Below, in pieces: positions 55,435-64,000 of a DNA stretch of 64,000 nt. The notes beneath the pieces were generated by a model. The model was not told the DNA's origin. It ran no database searches and saw only the letters and a program-made list of their open reading frames with translations. The stretch is from NCBI RefSeq assembly GCF_009296175.1, contig NZ_VOSK01000001.1, forward strand, positions 124,001 to 188,000, read 5' to 3'. This stretch comes from Microvirga tunisiensis (lineage in GTDB: Bacteria > Pseudomonadota > Alphaproteobacteria > Rhizobiales > Beijerinckiaceae). A program made the translations under genes and the position numbers. Numbering within the stretch: the first letter of the stretch is position 1; each line of letters opens with the position of its first letter.

Positions 55435-55914
55435 TTAGCTGCGCGCGAGCGTCAGCACGGTTAGCGCATTCCTCCCGACGTTCTCTTCGAGGCGTTGCCA
55501 TCCCAAGCGCTCATAGAAGGCGCGCTTTTCTGGTAAGGCGCAGAGATAAACAAGATCGGCCCCACTCTCGAATGCACCCTGCGCTGCCTTCCGGACTAGG
55601 GCGGCCCCAATACCTCGGCGTCGGTGCTCAGGATCGACCCAAACTGCGGCCACCCAGGGCGAGTATTCGGGTCGCTCATCAAGATCCGAGGGGATCACAG
55701 ACGCCGTTCCCAAGAACAGGCCATCCTCGTGAGCCACCACAGCACAGGGCACCGCTGCACCGTCCAGGCTCTCCGCAACGCGGCCTTCAATATAGTCGAG
55801 CGGATATCCCTTCCCCTGCCACCAAGCTCGCCAAACACGATCAGCGACTGCTTCGGTAAACTCAGGGCGCTCCCGAAGGTCGGAGACAACAAAGGAGCCT
55901 TCTGGTGAACTCAT
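55435..55914 (-). CDS. GNAT-family N-acetyltransferase
   Basis: 159 residues from ATG 55914. The acetyl-CoA motif WVAAVWVDPEHRRRGIGAALVRKAAQGAFESGADLVYLCALPEKRAFYERLGWQRLEE has the (R/Q)xxGx(G/A) signature RRRGIGA and the Tyr of the FYERLGW segment. Substrate unknown. Convergent with the small exported protein; 103 bases to the next GNAT gene on the opposite strand. Confidence 0.82.
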   Translation of the reverse strand: MSSPEGSFVVSDLRERPEFTEAVADRVWRAWWQGKGYPLDYIEGRVAESLDGAAVPCAVVAHEDGLFLGTASVIPSDLDERPEYSPWVAAVWVDPEHRRRGIGAALVRKAAQGAFESGADLVYLCALPEKRAFYERLGWQRLEENVGRNALTVLTLARS

Positions 55915-56017
55915 CCTACAATGCCCGTTTCGAGAAAAAGCCTTGGCCCGTTCCGTCGCTTGCATTGCGACGACAGGGTTGGGCGGATATCCCTATCTTA
56001 GGTAGGGAAGGAACCTG

Positions 56018-56557
56018 ATGATCCGTGTAGCCACAGCCATTGATGCAAGCAATCTCGCAGCTCTATCCATCCAGGTTTGGCTCCATACCTACGCCAAGAC
56101 TGGGCTGCGCAGCGCGCTTTCCGACTACGTACTGGCCGAATATACCCCGGAGAAGATTGCGGAGCGCCTGAGAGACGAGAACCAGGTCTTCATGGTCTAC
56201 GAGCAAGATGCTCATCTCGTCGGATATCTGAGGCTGCTCTTGGACGCGCCATGCCCGACTGATCCGAGCTCCCATGTCGAAATTGCGACGCTTTACGTCC
56301 AAGAGCACTTCATTGGACGAGGGATCGGAAGCAAGTTGCTAGAATACACCTTCGATTTTTGCAGCAAGCACGGGATCAACAGCGTTTGGCTCTCTGTAAA
56401 TCACGAGAATGCCCGCGCCATAAGCTTCTATGACAAGCATCATTTTCAGCGAAATGGCTCGATCATCTTCCACTTGGAGAACGAAAAACACGAAAATTTC
56501 GTGCTCCACAAGCCAGTCCCCATGCACTTGGCTGAGGCCGCTGATCCAGTCGGGTGA
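56018..56557 (+). CDS. GNAT-family N-acetyltransferase
   Basis: 179 residues. IATLYVQEHFIGRGIGSKLLEYTFDFCSKHGINSVWLSVNHENARAISFYDKHHFQRNGSIIF carries the acetyl-CoA signature (GRGIGS) and the family C-terminal strand. Lower GC content and different codon choice from the neighbours suggest separate acquisition. Divergent from the GNAT gene at 55435. Confidence 0.82.
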   Translation: MIRVATAIDASNLAALSIQVWLHTYAKTGLRSALSDYVLAEYTPEKIAERLRDENQVFMVYEQDAHLVGYLRLLLDAPCPTDPSSHVEIATLYVQEHFIGRGIGSKLLEYTFDFCSKHGINSVWLSVNHENARAISFYDKHHFQRNGSIIFHLENEKHENFVLHKPVPMHLAEAADPVG

Positions 56558-56590
56558 GGTCGATTGGAGCTTGGCGCGGCCCGGAACGGA

Positions 56591-56980
56591 CTATACGGGA
56601 GGTAATTCGAGGCCGTTCGGCAGTGAAACCCAGATGACAGTTTGCGCATCTGGCGAATGACGTGACAGATGGCCCTTGCCGTGGGTGTCCTCCACCAACA
56701 CGAAGCTGCCCGCCGGAACGTGGCGCACCTCTCCGTCGCTCGTCTCGTATTCAACTGAACCATCGAGCCTGATCGTCAGCACCGGCTCTGGGACCGTATG
56801 CCAAGCAACCTCGCGCATACCCGCTGGAATATGGGTAATGCGGACGCGGGACGCCGGATAGTTTCCGGTAACGTCAAACGGCACGGCATCAGGGTGCACT
56901 TGCCTCTTCGTCGTCGGCAACTCGACTTCGTCAAAATGCGACTCGCCATCCGGGGTGGCATAGATGCGCAGGCACTTCAT
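56591..56980 (-). CDS. Cupin-like protein
   Basis: 129 residues from ATG 56980 (MKCLRIYATPDGESHFDEVELP). A single cupin barrel is suggested by VRITHIPAGMREVAWHTVPEPVLTIRLDGSVEYETSDGEVRHVPAGSFVLVEDTHGKGHLSRHS, with the His/Glu positions of motif 1 only partly kept. Metal use is uncertain. Confidence 0.65.
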   Translation of the reverse strand: MKCLRIYATPDGESHFDEVELPTTKRQVHPDAVPFDVTGNYPASRVRITHIPAGMREVAWHTVPEPVLTIRLDGSVEYETSDGEVRHVPAGSFVLVEDTHGKGHLSRHSPDAQTVIWVSLPNGLELPPV

Positions 56981-57046
56981 TGCGGCTGGCTCCTTCTGGT
57001 TCGCCGTACTGACACGATATCGCTCCATAGATGCGTTATCGGAAAT

Positions 57047-57463
57047 TCAGGCCCATCGTTTGGCCATCCAGACGCGGTCGTGACCGGGGGGACGATCCTT
57101 CAAGCGGCCAATCTCGGCATAGCCTTGCTTCTGGTAGAACCCAATCGCCTGAAACGTTGACGTCGTCAGTTGCGCGCCAATTGCGCCGTGCTTCTGAGCA
57201 GCATCCTCAGCCAACCTGAGCAGGCGGGAGCCGTAGCCCTGCCCACGCAAGGACTCATCCACCCAGAAGTGGTCCACTTGCAACCAGCAGAGGACAACGG
57301 TTCCCCGAATGCCCCCGCGTACCTGGTGATCCTCATCGCGTATGAGCAGGGTCAGGGGAACACGCGCTAAGTCGCCAGTTTGCTCAATCATGTGAGCGCG
57401 CAGGCCTTCCGTCACGTCGTCTGCCCCGGGAGGGTTGGTTTCCTCAAGAACCTCGATCTGCAT
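57047..57463 (-). CDS. GNAT-family N-acetyltransferase
   Basis: 138 residues from ATG 57463. VDHFWVDESLRGQGYGSRLLRLAEDAAQKHGAIGAQLTTSTFQAIGFYQKQGYAEIGRLKDRPPGHDRVWMAKRW shows the acetyl-CoA site (RGQGYG) and an FYxKxGY strand typical of the tRNA/peptide acetyltransferase-like subgroup. Same strand as the cupin gene, 66 bases apart. Confidence 0.82.
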   Translation of the reverse strand: MQIEVLEETNPPGADDVTEGLRAHMIEQTGDLARVPLTLLIRDEDHQVRGGIRGTVVLCWLQVDHFWVDESLRGQGYGSRLLRLAEDAAQKHGAIGAQLTTSTFQAIGFYQKQGYAEIGRLKDRPPGHDRVWMAKRWA

Positions 57464-57777
57464 GTTGTCGCCTTGGTTTTTAGCAGCAATATCACAGGCT
57501 CTATGAGTAGCAACTCCGTTCCACGCACGGCCTAGAACGGCCTTCTGCGAAATCCGATGCGGGCATTGGGGAAGCACTTTGCCGAATAGTAGCGATCCGA
57601 TGCGATCGTCTCCGCTGAGAGTGCCGAAGCTGATCGCGTTAAGGCTCTCTTCACGGTGCTCATGTTCTCAAAATGTTCTATGATGTTGTGAGCCACCTGA
57701 ATCGGAAGATTCTACTGTCCGTGATGGGGCTCTCGTGTTTCGAATATTCCCTTCAACCCTCTTCTGATCTCTGAACG
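57464..57777. other. Promoter region of the helicase gene
   Basis: 314 bases between a GNAT gene and the helicase, with no gene seen. It contains the GTTC-N7-GTTC LexA-box candidate at 57664-57678. Confidence 0.5.
57664..57678 (+). promoter_or_regulatory. Probable alphaproteobacterial LexA (SOS) box
   Basis: GTTC-TCAAAAT-GTTC exactly fits the direct-repeat LexA operator GTTC-N7-GTTC known from alphaproteobacteria. It lies 99 bases before the start codon of the helicase gene. Confidence 0.65.
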
Positions 57778-60684
57778 ATGCGGCCTCTAACCAAACTCGC
57801 CGATGCTTCTGATGAGGCATCTGTCCTCCATCTTTGCCGTGTTGTCGGCGACAAGCAGGCCGAGCCTTACCAGGCCAGGATCATGTTCTCGCTGCGCGAG
57901 GCAATCCAGCGCGGTCGCTCGGGTGCGGTTCTAGCGCCCACGGGAAGTGGTAAGAGTCTGAAGGCAGCCGCTGCGGCCGAGGATGCGTTCAGTCTCGGCA
58001 AGCCCATTTTGATCCTGCACCCGGATGTCAGCCTGCTTCGGCAGAACTACGCACAGCTGCAGGCCATCCCGTCCCTGCGGGAGGCACGCTTGGCGTTCTT
58101 CGTTGCCAAGACAGAGGTCATCGGGGACGGGTCGATGCTCCGCAACACTCTCGATGCCGACGTGATCATGGCGACGAACATGTCGCTGGTGAACAAGCTG
58201 GATGACGAGGACTTCCTGCGCGGCCTCGACGAGTTCGGCCAGCGAGGGGGCGTTGCGCTTATCGACGAAGGCCACAAGGCGGCCGCCGAACAGCTCTCGA
58301 AGATTCTCCAGCGGATTGCCCGTGCCGGCGGCTCAGGCATCGTGCTCACGGCCACTCCGTTCAGAACGGACGGTCAGGACCCGCTGGATCCCTTTGGTGC
58401 CAGCATCGAGCACGATCTGATCGATGTCGCCACCTATGATGAGGTCCTGGCGACGGGCCGGACGGTGCGGACCCGGTTCGACATTGCGACCGGAGAGTTC
58501 GAGCGCCACCTCGGCGCCGACGCCGTCCGGCTGATCGAAACGGCCTTTCTAGCCCTGTTGGCCGAGAACAAGTCAGTGGATCAGGCCTCGCAGCAGGCGT
58601 TCTCCCGCTTCTTCAAGCCGGATGCGAGCGAGGGCGACAGCGCGATTGCCGAACTAATCGTTGCGGCTCTCGTAGGGATCTGGGCCAAGCGGGCGGGCAA
58701 TGCCGTTCTGGCGATGGTCCATTGCGACAGCGTGGAGTTCGCCAAAGCGCTCTCAGGAGCTCTGGCGGTTCAGCGTCTGCCTGAGGAGCACCCGCGCGCC
58801 GGTGAGCGTCCGCGCGTCGCCTTTGTGGTTGCTGGTGAGATCCGCGTCTGGCGCGACGGACGGGAGACTGGTCTTAAACTCGGCGAGGAACCCGGCCGGA
58901 AGATCAAACGTGACGATCTTCTGAATGAGGCCCGGGCGGGCGAGTTCGATATCCTCGTCAACGTGAATGCCCTCGGCATCGGGACCGATGTTCCCCAGAC
59001 GGATCTCAATATCCTGGCGTGTCAGGAACGATCGATCGGTCCCGTCAAACAGATCAGCGGCCGCGGCGAGCGCTCGCACAAGGCCACTCGGAAGACGCAC
59101 CAGGTCTTCGTCGACGTCGGCAACTCGATCCTGCGGATCTTCAATGACATCGATGCAATGCGCCGCAATGATCCTGAGCGGTGCCGCCGTCAGGTGCGTG
59201 GTCTGGCTGCGCCAATCCGGGAGCAGTTTGAGGCCTGGTTCGACAAGGATCCGTCCCTTCGAGACCAGATCGAGGAGCGCCAGCGCCAGATCCGGCTGCG
59301 TCTCGGTGAATCCGATCGGGAGCAGTACGAGGATCCTCTTGACCCCTCAATGTCCTGGGGCGAGGAAGATACCCTGCCGCTGCCGAAGCCGTTCGCGTCT
59401 GGCATGATGGCCGCCGGGATGCGCCGGTATGACTCCGAGAGCAAGAAGTTCTCCAGCCGCTTGGCCCTGTTCTGCGATCTCTATCAGTCGGGGATCTATA
59501 GCGCAGAGGCCGTACAAGATCTCCCGCGCTGGTTAGTGGCAACCCACGATGAGAAGACAGGGGCGCAGCAGGCGTTCCTGTGCTCGACCCTCGACGTTGC
59601 TCGCAAGTACGCGGCGTTTGTCGGCATCCGCTACGATGGAGAGTATGAGCAGAGTTCTCCGAGCGATAAGCAGCGGCGCTTCCTTGCTAGCCTGCAAAAG
59701 GAGAAGCCTCAGGCCCAGCCCTGGCTCGTACCCTTCGAAGAGGCGAGGAGTGCGACCCAGATCGCGTGCGGGATCGATCTGCTGAAAGATCGGGCCGCGC
59801 TGCTGGTGACGCTGCTCGCCATGGGGGCGACCCGTCTGATCGAGAGAGCGACAGGGGCCCACAGCCTGCAGCCCAAGCTGCGGTCGGTCATTCTGGATCG
59901 GCCCAACCAGATCACACCCCAGCGCCGTGATCTCCTGGCCGCCTATTGCCGGCTGCGCCAGCGCCTTGCGGAGATCGCGCCCACGGGGTTCGACCGCAAG
60001 GCGGCTCCGTTCTCGATCACGACGTACGATCCGAGCGTCCTGCCGGAAATCCGGAGCGTGGTTGCCAGCACAAATGTTGGCTTCTTCGTCATTGAGGATC
60101 CGGACAAGGAAGAGGCCCTGAAGCCCCGCCTGGCCGAAGGGCTGATGAATGCCAGCATCGTTGCCGTCGGGCCGAAAGGTCCGACCGAAGCGTGGATCCG
60201 CCAGAAGGCCGGGTTTACCCGCCACGACGATGCGGCCCGCGTGCGCGAGCGCAGCTTCAGACTGGCGCTGGAGGACTTGTGCGATGCCGGCAAGATCTCC
60301 CGGCAGAATTCCATCGCGATCACCCTGACACGTCTCGAGTACATCGAGATTGCGAGTGCAAAGCCGGGGCGCGAGCTCACCCGGGCTATGGCTGATGTCG
60401 TCAAGGATCTGATGGTCGTTCTGAGTGACGACGGGCAGATCCCTGCCGATGGTGCTCAGGTCGAAGCCATCCGGTCGGCCATCGCCAACAATCTTCCGGA
60501 GCTCGCCATCGAGCTTCCGGTCGGGCGGCTCTGCGCGCGCTATGCCCAGCAGACGGTTCCGAACCAGAAGAAGATCCTGAAGACGTTGGAGCGGGCTGCC
60601 GTTTTCAAGAAGAACCGCGATGCCTTCCTTCGGGCCCGGCAGCAGGTCTCAGACAACGGCCTCAGAGCAGGGGCGCAACGCTAG
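57778..60684 (+). CDS. Large SF2 helicase with unknown C-terminal region
   Basis: 968 residues. Motif I APTGSGKS (53-60), Ia ILHPDVSLLRQNY, II IDEGH (162-166), III TATPFR (191-196), V VNVNALGIGTDVPQTD (about 395-410), VI QISGRGERS (425-433). Residues 450-968 are mostly helical with no catalytic motif I recognise; a SPSDKQRRFLASLQKEKP segment resembles the small TekQ-type helical repeat found in phage helicases. No nuclease partner adjoins. Preceded by a LexA box, it is likely a damage-induced DNA repair or defence helicase. Confidence 0.8.
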   Translation: MRPLTKLADASDEASVLHLCRVVGDKQAEPYQARIMFSLREAIQRGRSGAVLAPTGSGKSLKAAAAAEDAFSLGKPILILHPDVSLLRQNYAQLQAIPSLREARLAFFVAKTEVIGDGSMLRNTLDADVIMATNMSLVNKLDDEDFLRGLDEFGQRGGVALIDEGHKAAAEQLSKILQRIARAGGSGIVLTATPFRTDGQDPLDPFGASIEHDLIDVATYDEVLATGRTVRTRFDIATGEFERHLGADAVRLIETAFLALLAENKSVDQASQQAFSRFFKPDASEGDSAIAELIVAALVGIWAKRAGNAVLAMVHCDSVEFAKALSGALAVQRLPEEHPRAGERPRVAFVVAGEIRVWRDGRETGLKLGEEPGRKIKRDDLLNEARAGEFDILVNVNALGIGTDVPQTDLNILACQERSIGPVKQISGRGERSHKATRKTHQVFVDVGNSILRIFNDIDAMRRNDPERCRRQVRGLAAPIREQFEAWFDKDPSLRDQIEERQRQIRLRLGESDREQYEDPLDPSMSWGEEDTLPLPKPFASGMMAAGMRRYDSESKKFSSRLALFCDLYQSGIYSAEAVQDLPRWLVATHDEKTGAQQAFLCSTLDVARKYAAFVGIRYDGEYEQSSPSDKQRRFLASLQKEKPQAQPWLVPFEEARSATQIACGIDLLKDRAALLVTLLAMGATRLIERATGAHSLQPKLRSVILDRPNQITPQRRDLLAAYCRLRQRLAEIAPTGFDRKAAPFSITTYDPSVLPEIRSVVASTNVGFFVIEDPDKEEALKPRLAEGLMNASIVAVGPKGPTEAWIRQKAGFTRHDDAARVRERSFRLALEDLCDAGKISRQNSIAITLTRLEYIEIASAKPGRELTRAMADVVKDLMVVLSDDGQIPADGAQVEAIRSAIANNLPELAIELPVGRLCARYAQQTVPNQKKILKTLERAAVFKKNRDAFLRARQQVSDNGLRAGAQR

Positions 60685-60722
60685 TGGTTAAGATCTGACG
60701 CTTGGTGCCCTGACTGCGTTTG

Positions 60723-61073
60723 TCAGCGATGTGCCAGGATGTTGACCAGGCGACCGAATGGATCACGGACATAGAAGCGGGTTACGCCCCAGGGCTCAGT
60801 CGCGGGGCCATATTCAATCGTGAACCCTGCGGCCTGCATCTTTTTATAAATGTCAGACAGATCGTCTACCTCAATGGAGAGGTCGGGAACAGGCGTTCCG
60901 GACCCGCCCTCGGTCATCACGCTGATCTGTGGCGTCATGCTGCCATCAGCCGCAAAGGTCATGATCCACCCGAGGTCCATAGCGATATTCATCCCGAGCA
61001 CGTCGCCATAGAAGGTCTTTGCGGCATCGGTCCGGTCGACAGCCAGGTTTGCAACAATGCGCCTCACGGCCAT
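60723..61073 (-). CDS. VOC-family protein
   Basis: 116 residues from ATG 61073 (MAVRRIVANLAVDRTDAAKTFYGDVLGMNIAMDLGW). Two beta-alpha-beta-beta-beta modules; C-terminal EPWGVTRFYVRDPFGRLVNILAH carries the usual metal Glu-like position. Glyoxalase/dioxygenase superfamily; substrate unknown. Convergent with the helicase, 39 bases apart. Confidence 0.8.
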   Translation of the reverse strand: MAVRRIVANLAVDRTDAAKTFYGDVLGMNIAMDLGWIMTFAADGSMTPQISVMTEGGSGTPVPDLSIEVDDLSDIYKKMQAAGFTIEYGPATEPWGVTRFYVRDPFGRLVNILAHR

Positions 61074-61141
61074 GGATTGTCTCCTTGCATAGCCCTCATG
61101 GGCGGCGACCAAGCATCAGATTTCGTCCCCTCGGTCAGTTG

Positions 61142-61699
61142 TCAAAGCCCTGGCTTCCATTTGATCGAGCAGCCCATCGAGGGTTTCTGCCCGGCTGGGG
61201 CGATGCCCGTTGCTGCCACCGCTCGCAGGGCCTCGAGGAGTTCCCGCGGGGCGGTCGGGGAGGGCTGGTTCGTGCGGCCCTCGTCCAGGCGCCCGTGGTA
61301 CCTGAGCCTTCCCTCTCGGTCGTATCCGAAGAAGTCCGGCGTACAGACCGCTCCATAGGTAAGGGCGACCGATTGATCCTCGTCATGCAGATAGGGGAAA
61401 GGCAGTCCGTGGCTCGTGGCGAAAGCCTTCATGTTGTCGAATGAGTCTTCCGGATAGGCGGTGGCATCGTTCGAGCAGATCGCCGCGAACCCAACTCCCT
61501 CGTTCTGTAAAGCCAGCGCGTCCTGAACCGCGCGATTGATGACAGCTTTCACATAGGGGCAATGATTGCAGATGAACACGATGACGGTTCCCCGTTCGCC
61601 TGCAACATCATCGAAGGAATAGATCCGCCCATCAGTCCCGCGGAGTCGGAAATCACCGGCCGGGGATCCCAGGGCGACACTGTCGGATGCTGTTGCCAT
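61142..61699 (-). CDS. Thioredoxin-fold protein (AhpC/TSA-like)
   Basis: 185 residues from ATG 61699. VFICNHCPYVKAVINRAVQDALALQNEGVGFAAICSNDATAYPEDSFDNMKAFATSHGLPFPYLHDEDQSVALTYGAVCTPDFFGYDREGRLRYHGRLDEG is the PRX-like2 type, with NHCPYV in the peroxidatic position. It may reduce peroxides or act as thiol-disulfide carrier. Same strand as the VOC gene, 68 bases upstream. Confidence 0.82.
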   Translation of the reverse strand: MATASDSVALGSPAGDFRLRGTDGRIYSFDDVAGERGTVIVFICNHCPYVKAVINRAVQDALALQNEGVGFAAICSNDATAYPEDSFDNMKAFATSHGLPFPYLHDEDQSVALTYGAVCTPDFFGYDREGRLRYHGRLDEGRTNQPSPTAPRELLEALRAVAATGIAPAGQKPSMGCSIKWKPGL

Positions 61700-61942
61700 A
61701 TGAACCTCCTCTGTCGTGGTCCGGGTCCTGTGGTGCTGCGAAGAGTAAGGAACCCGGTTGGAACAAATCAACAACGAAGATTCTTGTGCGGCTTGAAAAT
61801 AGAGATTCCGTGATCCTATTCTGTCCCTGGTCCTCCGATATGGACGTCAGAACTGGGCGGCGCGTCCGCTCTTGGTGAAGTCTTCACAGGAACCCAAACC
61901 CAGCGTGCGCGCGTTGGATCCGGCTTTCGAGGAGTATACCGT

Positions 61943-62425
61943 TTGACCACTCTCAAGGAGTTTGAGACCGCATTGCGGGAGCAGGGCATGAACATGGCCC
62001 TCGCCATCCTGGAGAAGCTCAAGGAGCGCGATCGCGCCAATCGGACGGTCAGAGTCGGGCGGCGGATCGCCGGCAAGAAGATGACGCCCGAGTTGGCGAG
62101 GCGGATCATCGAGCTCAACCAAACCACTGAGATGACCCAGCAGGAAATTGCGTTTCAGCTGGGCGTCAACCAGGGCCGCGTGAACGAAGTGCTCAAGCAC
62201 GGAAAATGGCTGCAGGACAATCCAAAGTCCGAGGAAGCCGTGTCGCGCGACCGGGCCAAGGCACGCATGGAAAAGGCGCGGGCCGAGAGCGTTCCTGTGA
62301 GCATGCGCAAGAGTGTGGCTCCACCAAATGAGATAGCGCATCGCCCAAAGCCAAGACCACGCAATGTGGCGCAGCTCTCGATTGAGGACTTCCTGAGTTC
62401 GCCGCCCAAGTCCGAACAGCGATAG
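61943..62425 (+). CDS. HTH DNA-binding protein
   Basis: 160 residues from TTG 61943. MTPELARRIIELNQTTEMTQQEIAFQLGVNQGRVNEVLKHGKWLQDNP has the Xre-like HTH with recognition helix NQGRVNEVLKHG, as in phage- and plasmid-borne regulators. A basic tail follows (KPRPRNVAQLSIEDFLSS). Target unknown. Confidence 0.65.
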   Translation: MTTLKEFETALREQGMNMALAILEKLKERDRANRTVRVGRRIAGKKMTPELARRIIELNQTTEMTQQEIAFQLGVNQGRVNEVLKHGKWLQDNPKSEEAVSRDRAKARMEKARAESVPVSMRKSVAPPNEIAHRPKPRPRNVAQLSIEDFLSSPPKSEQR

Positions 62426-62471
62426 GCCCAGCGGCGCCGGTGCCGGGATTGCCGGTGCCCAGACATGCAGA

Positions 62472-62491
62472 AGCCCGCCGGAGGGCGGGCT
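62472..62491. terminator. Bidirectional terminator hairpin
   Basis: AGCCCGCC-GGAG-GGCGGGCT, an eight-base stem with a four-base loop, sits between the convergent HTH and DUF1127 genes. Confidence 0.75.
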
Positions 62492-62518
62492 CGACATCTC
62501 TGACGAAGCTGAAGCGGG

Positions 62519-62677
62519 TTAGGCCGCAGCAGCAGAATTGCGTGCGATGTAGTCAATGTCGTTCCGCACGATGCCAAGGTCGTTGAGCTCACGATCGCTG
62601 AGATGCGACAGCTCACGAACCGTCTCGCGGTAACGCATATACGCGCGGATTTGGGAGAGAATGTAGGTTACGAACAT
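62519..62677 (-). CDS. DUF1127 small peptide
   Basis: 52 residues: MFVTYILSQIRAYMRYRETV followed by RELSHLSDRELNDLGIVRND, the arginine-rich DUF1127 (YjiS-like) pattern. Starts after AAGG in its leader. Such peptides can bind RNA or affect phosphate and stress responses; function here unknown. Short, so easily missed. Confidence 0.85.
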   Translation of the reverse strand: MFVTYILSQIRAYMRYRETVRELSHLSDRELNDLGIVRNDIDYIARNSAAAA

Positions 62678-62840
62678 AATATGCCTTCAGGTGCTAACTG
62701 CCTCGACCACCGAGGTTTTTTCCATTGTCTGTGACAGGACTGATATGGGGGTGAGACACTTAAATGAACAGTCGGCCCTATGTAGAGGCGTTATGCACTA
62801 AGAGCATATCGAGCCTAGCCGTATGGGACGGAAATGGATC

Positions 62841-63536
62841 CTAAGCTGCCGAATTCGGCTGGCCAGAATCCATGTTTGCCTGAAGGAATTGAGATCCGAC
62901 TTTCCGGGCGCTGGCGCGGTTTGTGACGTTCAGGCCCTGCAGGATGGCGGCAACGTGAACTTTCACTGTGCCAAAGCCCATCTGAAGCTCTCGAGAGATC
63001 TCCTTGTTGGTCATACCTTTCACAAGGAGGTCGAGTACTTCGAGCTGACGACGGGTGAACTGGGGCTGACCCTGGGTAGGTCGGAATTTTGGCTGAGAGC
63101 TGTCGCCTACCTCCGATGATTTCAGCTCATCCATCCCAGGTGGAACGAAGATACTGCCGTCGAGGATGCTGGTGACTGCACCAGCGATGTCGCTGGAGCT
63201 CAACCCCTTCGGGATGTAGCCGTGGATTCCAGCCTGGAGCGCCATTTCGATATCAGTCGGGTGGCTTGAGCCAGACACGATGGCGATCTTGGTGTTGGGA
63301 AAGGCTTTGGTGAGCGCTCCGATCGTGGCGGCGTTCTTCACGCCTGGCATCTGAAGGTCGAAGAGAGCGAGTTGTACGCGCGGTGTCGCTTCCAGCTGTT
63401 CCACGGCTTCGTCGAATGAGCCGACTGTAATGGCATCGGCGAACCCGAGACGGTTGGTCAGAATGGCCGCAAGAGCTTCGCACATGACCTGATGGTCGTC
63501 GGCAACGATCGCAATTTTGTTCTTCTTCGCTGGCAT
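62841..63536 (-). CDS. NarL/FixJ-type response regulator
   Basis: 231 residues. Receiver with acidic pair D13 D14, phospho-acceptor Asp60 (FDLQMPGV), SGS near residue 92 and Lys in IPKG; then linker and LuxR HTH (FTRRQLEVLDLLVKGMTNKEISRELQMGFGTVKVHVAAILQGLNVTNRASA). No sensor kinase adjoins, so it is an orphan regulator, possibly answering a hybrid kinase elsewhere. Confidence 0.88.
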   Translation of the reverse strand: MPAKKNKIAIVADDHQVMCEALAAILTNRLGFADAITVGSFDEAVEQLEATPRVQLALFDLQMPGVKNAATIGALTKAFPNTKIAIVSGSSHPTDIEMALQAGIHGYIPKGLSSSDIAGAVTSILDGSIFVPPGMDELKSSEVGDSSQPKFRPTQGQPQFTRRQLEVLDLLVKGMTNKEISRELQMGFGTVKVHVAAILQGLNVTNRASARKVGSQFLQANMDSGQPNSAA

Positions 63537-63708
63537 ATGACGTACTTGCTTCCGGCCTCTGGGAGGTGATTGTTAGCCGGGTAAGCTGACCCCTGATTTG
63601 ATTTAGCCCAATTTCCTTAAAGCTATGCAAGAGCTAAGGTCCATTCCGCTAAATCGCCCTACCCATTAGGTGGTAGGTTTGACGCCCGAGGGTCTTCGTC
63701 TGGTGCGT

Positions 63709-64000
63709 CTAGCTGAGATCTAATCCTGAGAACCGCCCGCCCGTGGAGAGCAGCGGAGCGCGATATGCCTTCGCGCAAGCATAAATCATGGCGTCGCCCA
63801 TATTGAGTTTGCCCGTCTCGCTCGCCTTCTTCCCATGCTTCTCATAGGCCTGGGCGGCACGGCGGCCGATCTCGGGCGTAATCGAAATGACTTGGATCTT
63901 GCTTAGGGTGAGGAACTCGTTGACCAGTTCCTGGGTCTTGGAGATCGGGGCCCCGGTGGCATTGGATAGACCGACGGCGGCCTCGAGAAGGCTCATCGGG
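63709..64000 (-). CDS. PIN-domain VapC-like toxin (partial)
   Basis: At least 95 residues, cut by the window edge; an ATG at 63996 exists but the N-terminal catalytic Asp region probably lies outside. ISITPEIGRRAAQAYEKHGKKASETGKLNMGDAMIYACAKAYRAPLLSTGGRFSGLDL has the conserved GD and second Asp of VapC. Its VapB antitoxin would be beyond the right edge. Confidence 0.75.
   Translation of the reverse strand, partial: PMSLLEAAVGLSNATGAPISKTQELVNEFLTLSKIQVISITPEIGRRAAQAYEKHGKKASETGKLNMGDAMIYACAKAYRAPLLSTGGRFSGLDLS

Overview
The window looks like part of a large plasmid or chromid of a high-GC alphaproteobacterium, probably order Hyphomicrobiales and perhaps Methylobacteriaceae (Microvirga/Methylobacterium type). 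The clues are a repABC-type RepA/RepB partition pair with its own parS palindromes, a DUF1612 plasmid protein, GcrA-like, NepR-like and sigma region 1.1-like small proteins, a GTTC-N7-GTTC LexA box, and many insertion-sequence remnants. The taxon is an inference; no rRNA gene is present.

Layout. 1-6.4 kb: a Tat-exported alpha/beta hydrolase, then an IS graveyard (an IS1182-family copy with an amber codon, broken DUF2268 and VOC genes, an MBL hydrolase, IS3 and IS110 remnants). 6.8-11.7 kb: a ribose-type ABC importer (binding protein, double ATPase, permease) followed by a cyclase-family hydrolase. 11.7-13.1 kb: an IS630 solo end, an IS6 3' fragment, a broken Crp/Fnr regulator and a 395-bp non-autonomous transposon with Tn7/Tn5053-style ends. 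13.6-15.4 kb: a compact operon of four unknown genes behind a palindrome. 15.4-19.1 kb: a PHB-depolymerase-type esterase, a CopG-like regulator, a zinc-ribbon protein and a sigma-1.1-like protein.

19.5-37.9 kb: a unidirectional catabolic cluster of 17 genes facing a divergent IclR regulator. It encodes the homogentisate route (HmgA, MaiA, FahA), a 3-oxoacid CoA-transferase for the released acetoacetate, a branched-chain-type ABC importer with a fused LivM-LivG subunit, a flavoprotein dehydrogenase, an SDR, two EthD-domain proteins, an MBL hydrolase, a TauE exporter, and a MarR/MFS pair. 4-hydroxyphenylpyruvate dioxygenase is absent, so the substrate is probably not simply tyrosine. 38.3-43.0 kb: a LysR fragment, two paralogous F420-reductase-like dehydrogenases with a MarR regulator, small zinc-binding proteins, a diverged CAT-anticodon tRNA and an NAD-dependent epimerase.

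43.7-52.9 kb: the plasmid-maintenance region. It holds an IS630 element, RepB (with six RPLAD-like repeats), RepA, five parS-like sites over about 1 kb, a dead mismatch-type DNA glycosylase whose 5' end contains a parS site, an APH(6)-like kinase, a serine recombinase, and DUF2267 and DUF1612 proteins. No RepC is seen. 53-64 kb: small secreted proteins, NepR-like, IHF-alpha, GNAT acetyltransferases, a cupin, a 968-residue SF2 helicase downstream of a probable LexA box, VOC and thioredoxin-fold proteins, an HTH protein, a DUF1127 peptide, a NarL-type response regulator and a partial PIN toxin.

The strongest candidates for unexplored biology are the SOS-type helicase, the four-gene operon at 13.6-15.4 kb, the orphan transposon with TnsB-like end repeats, and the parS array spanning a dead glycosylase gene.
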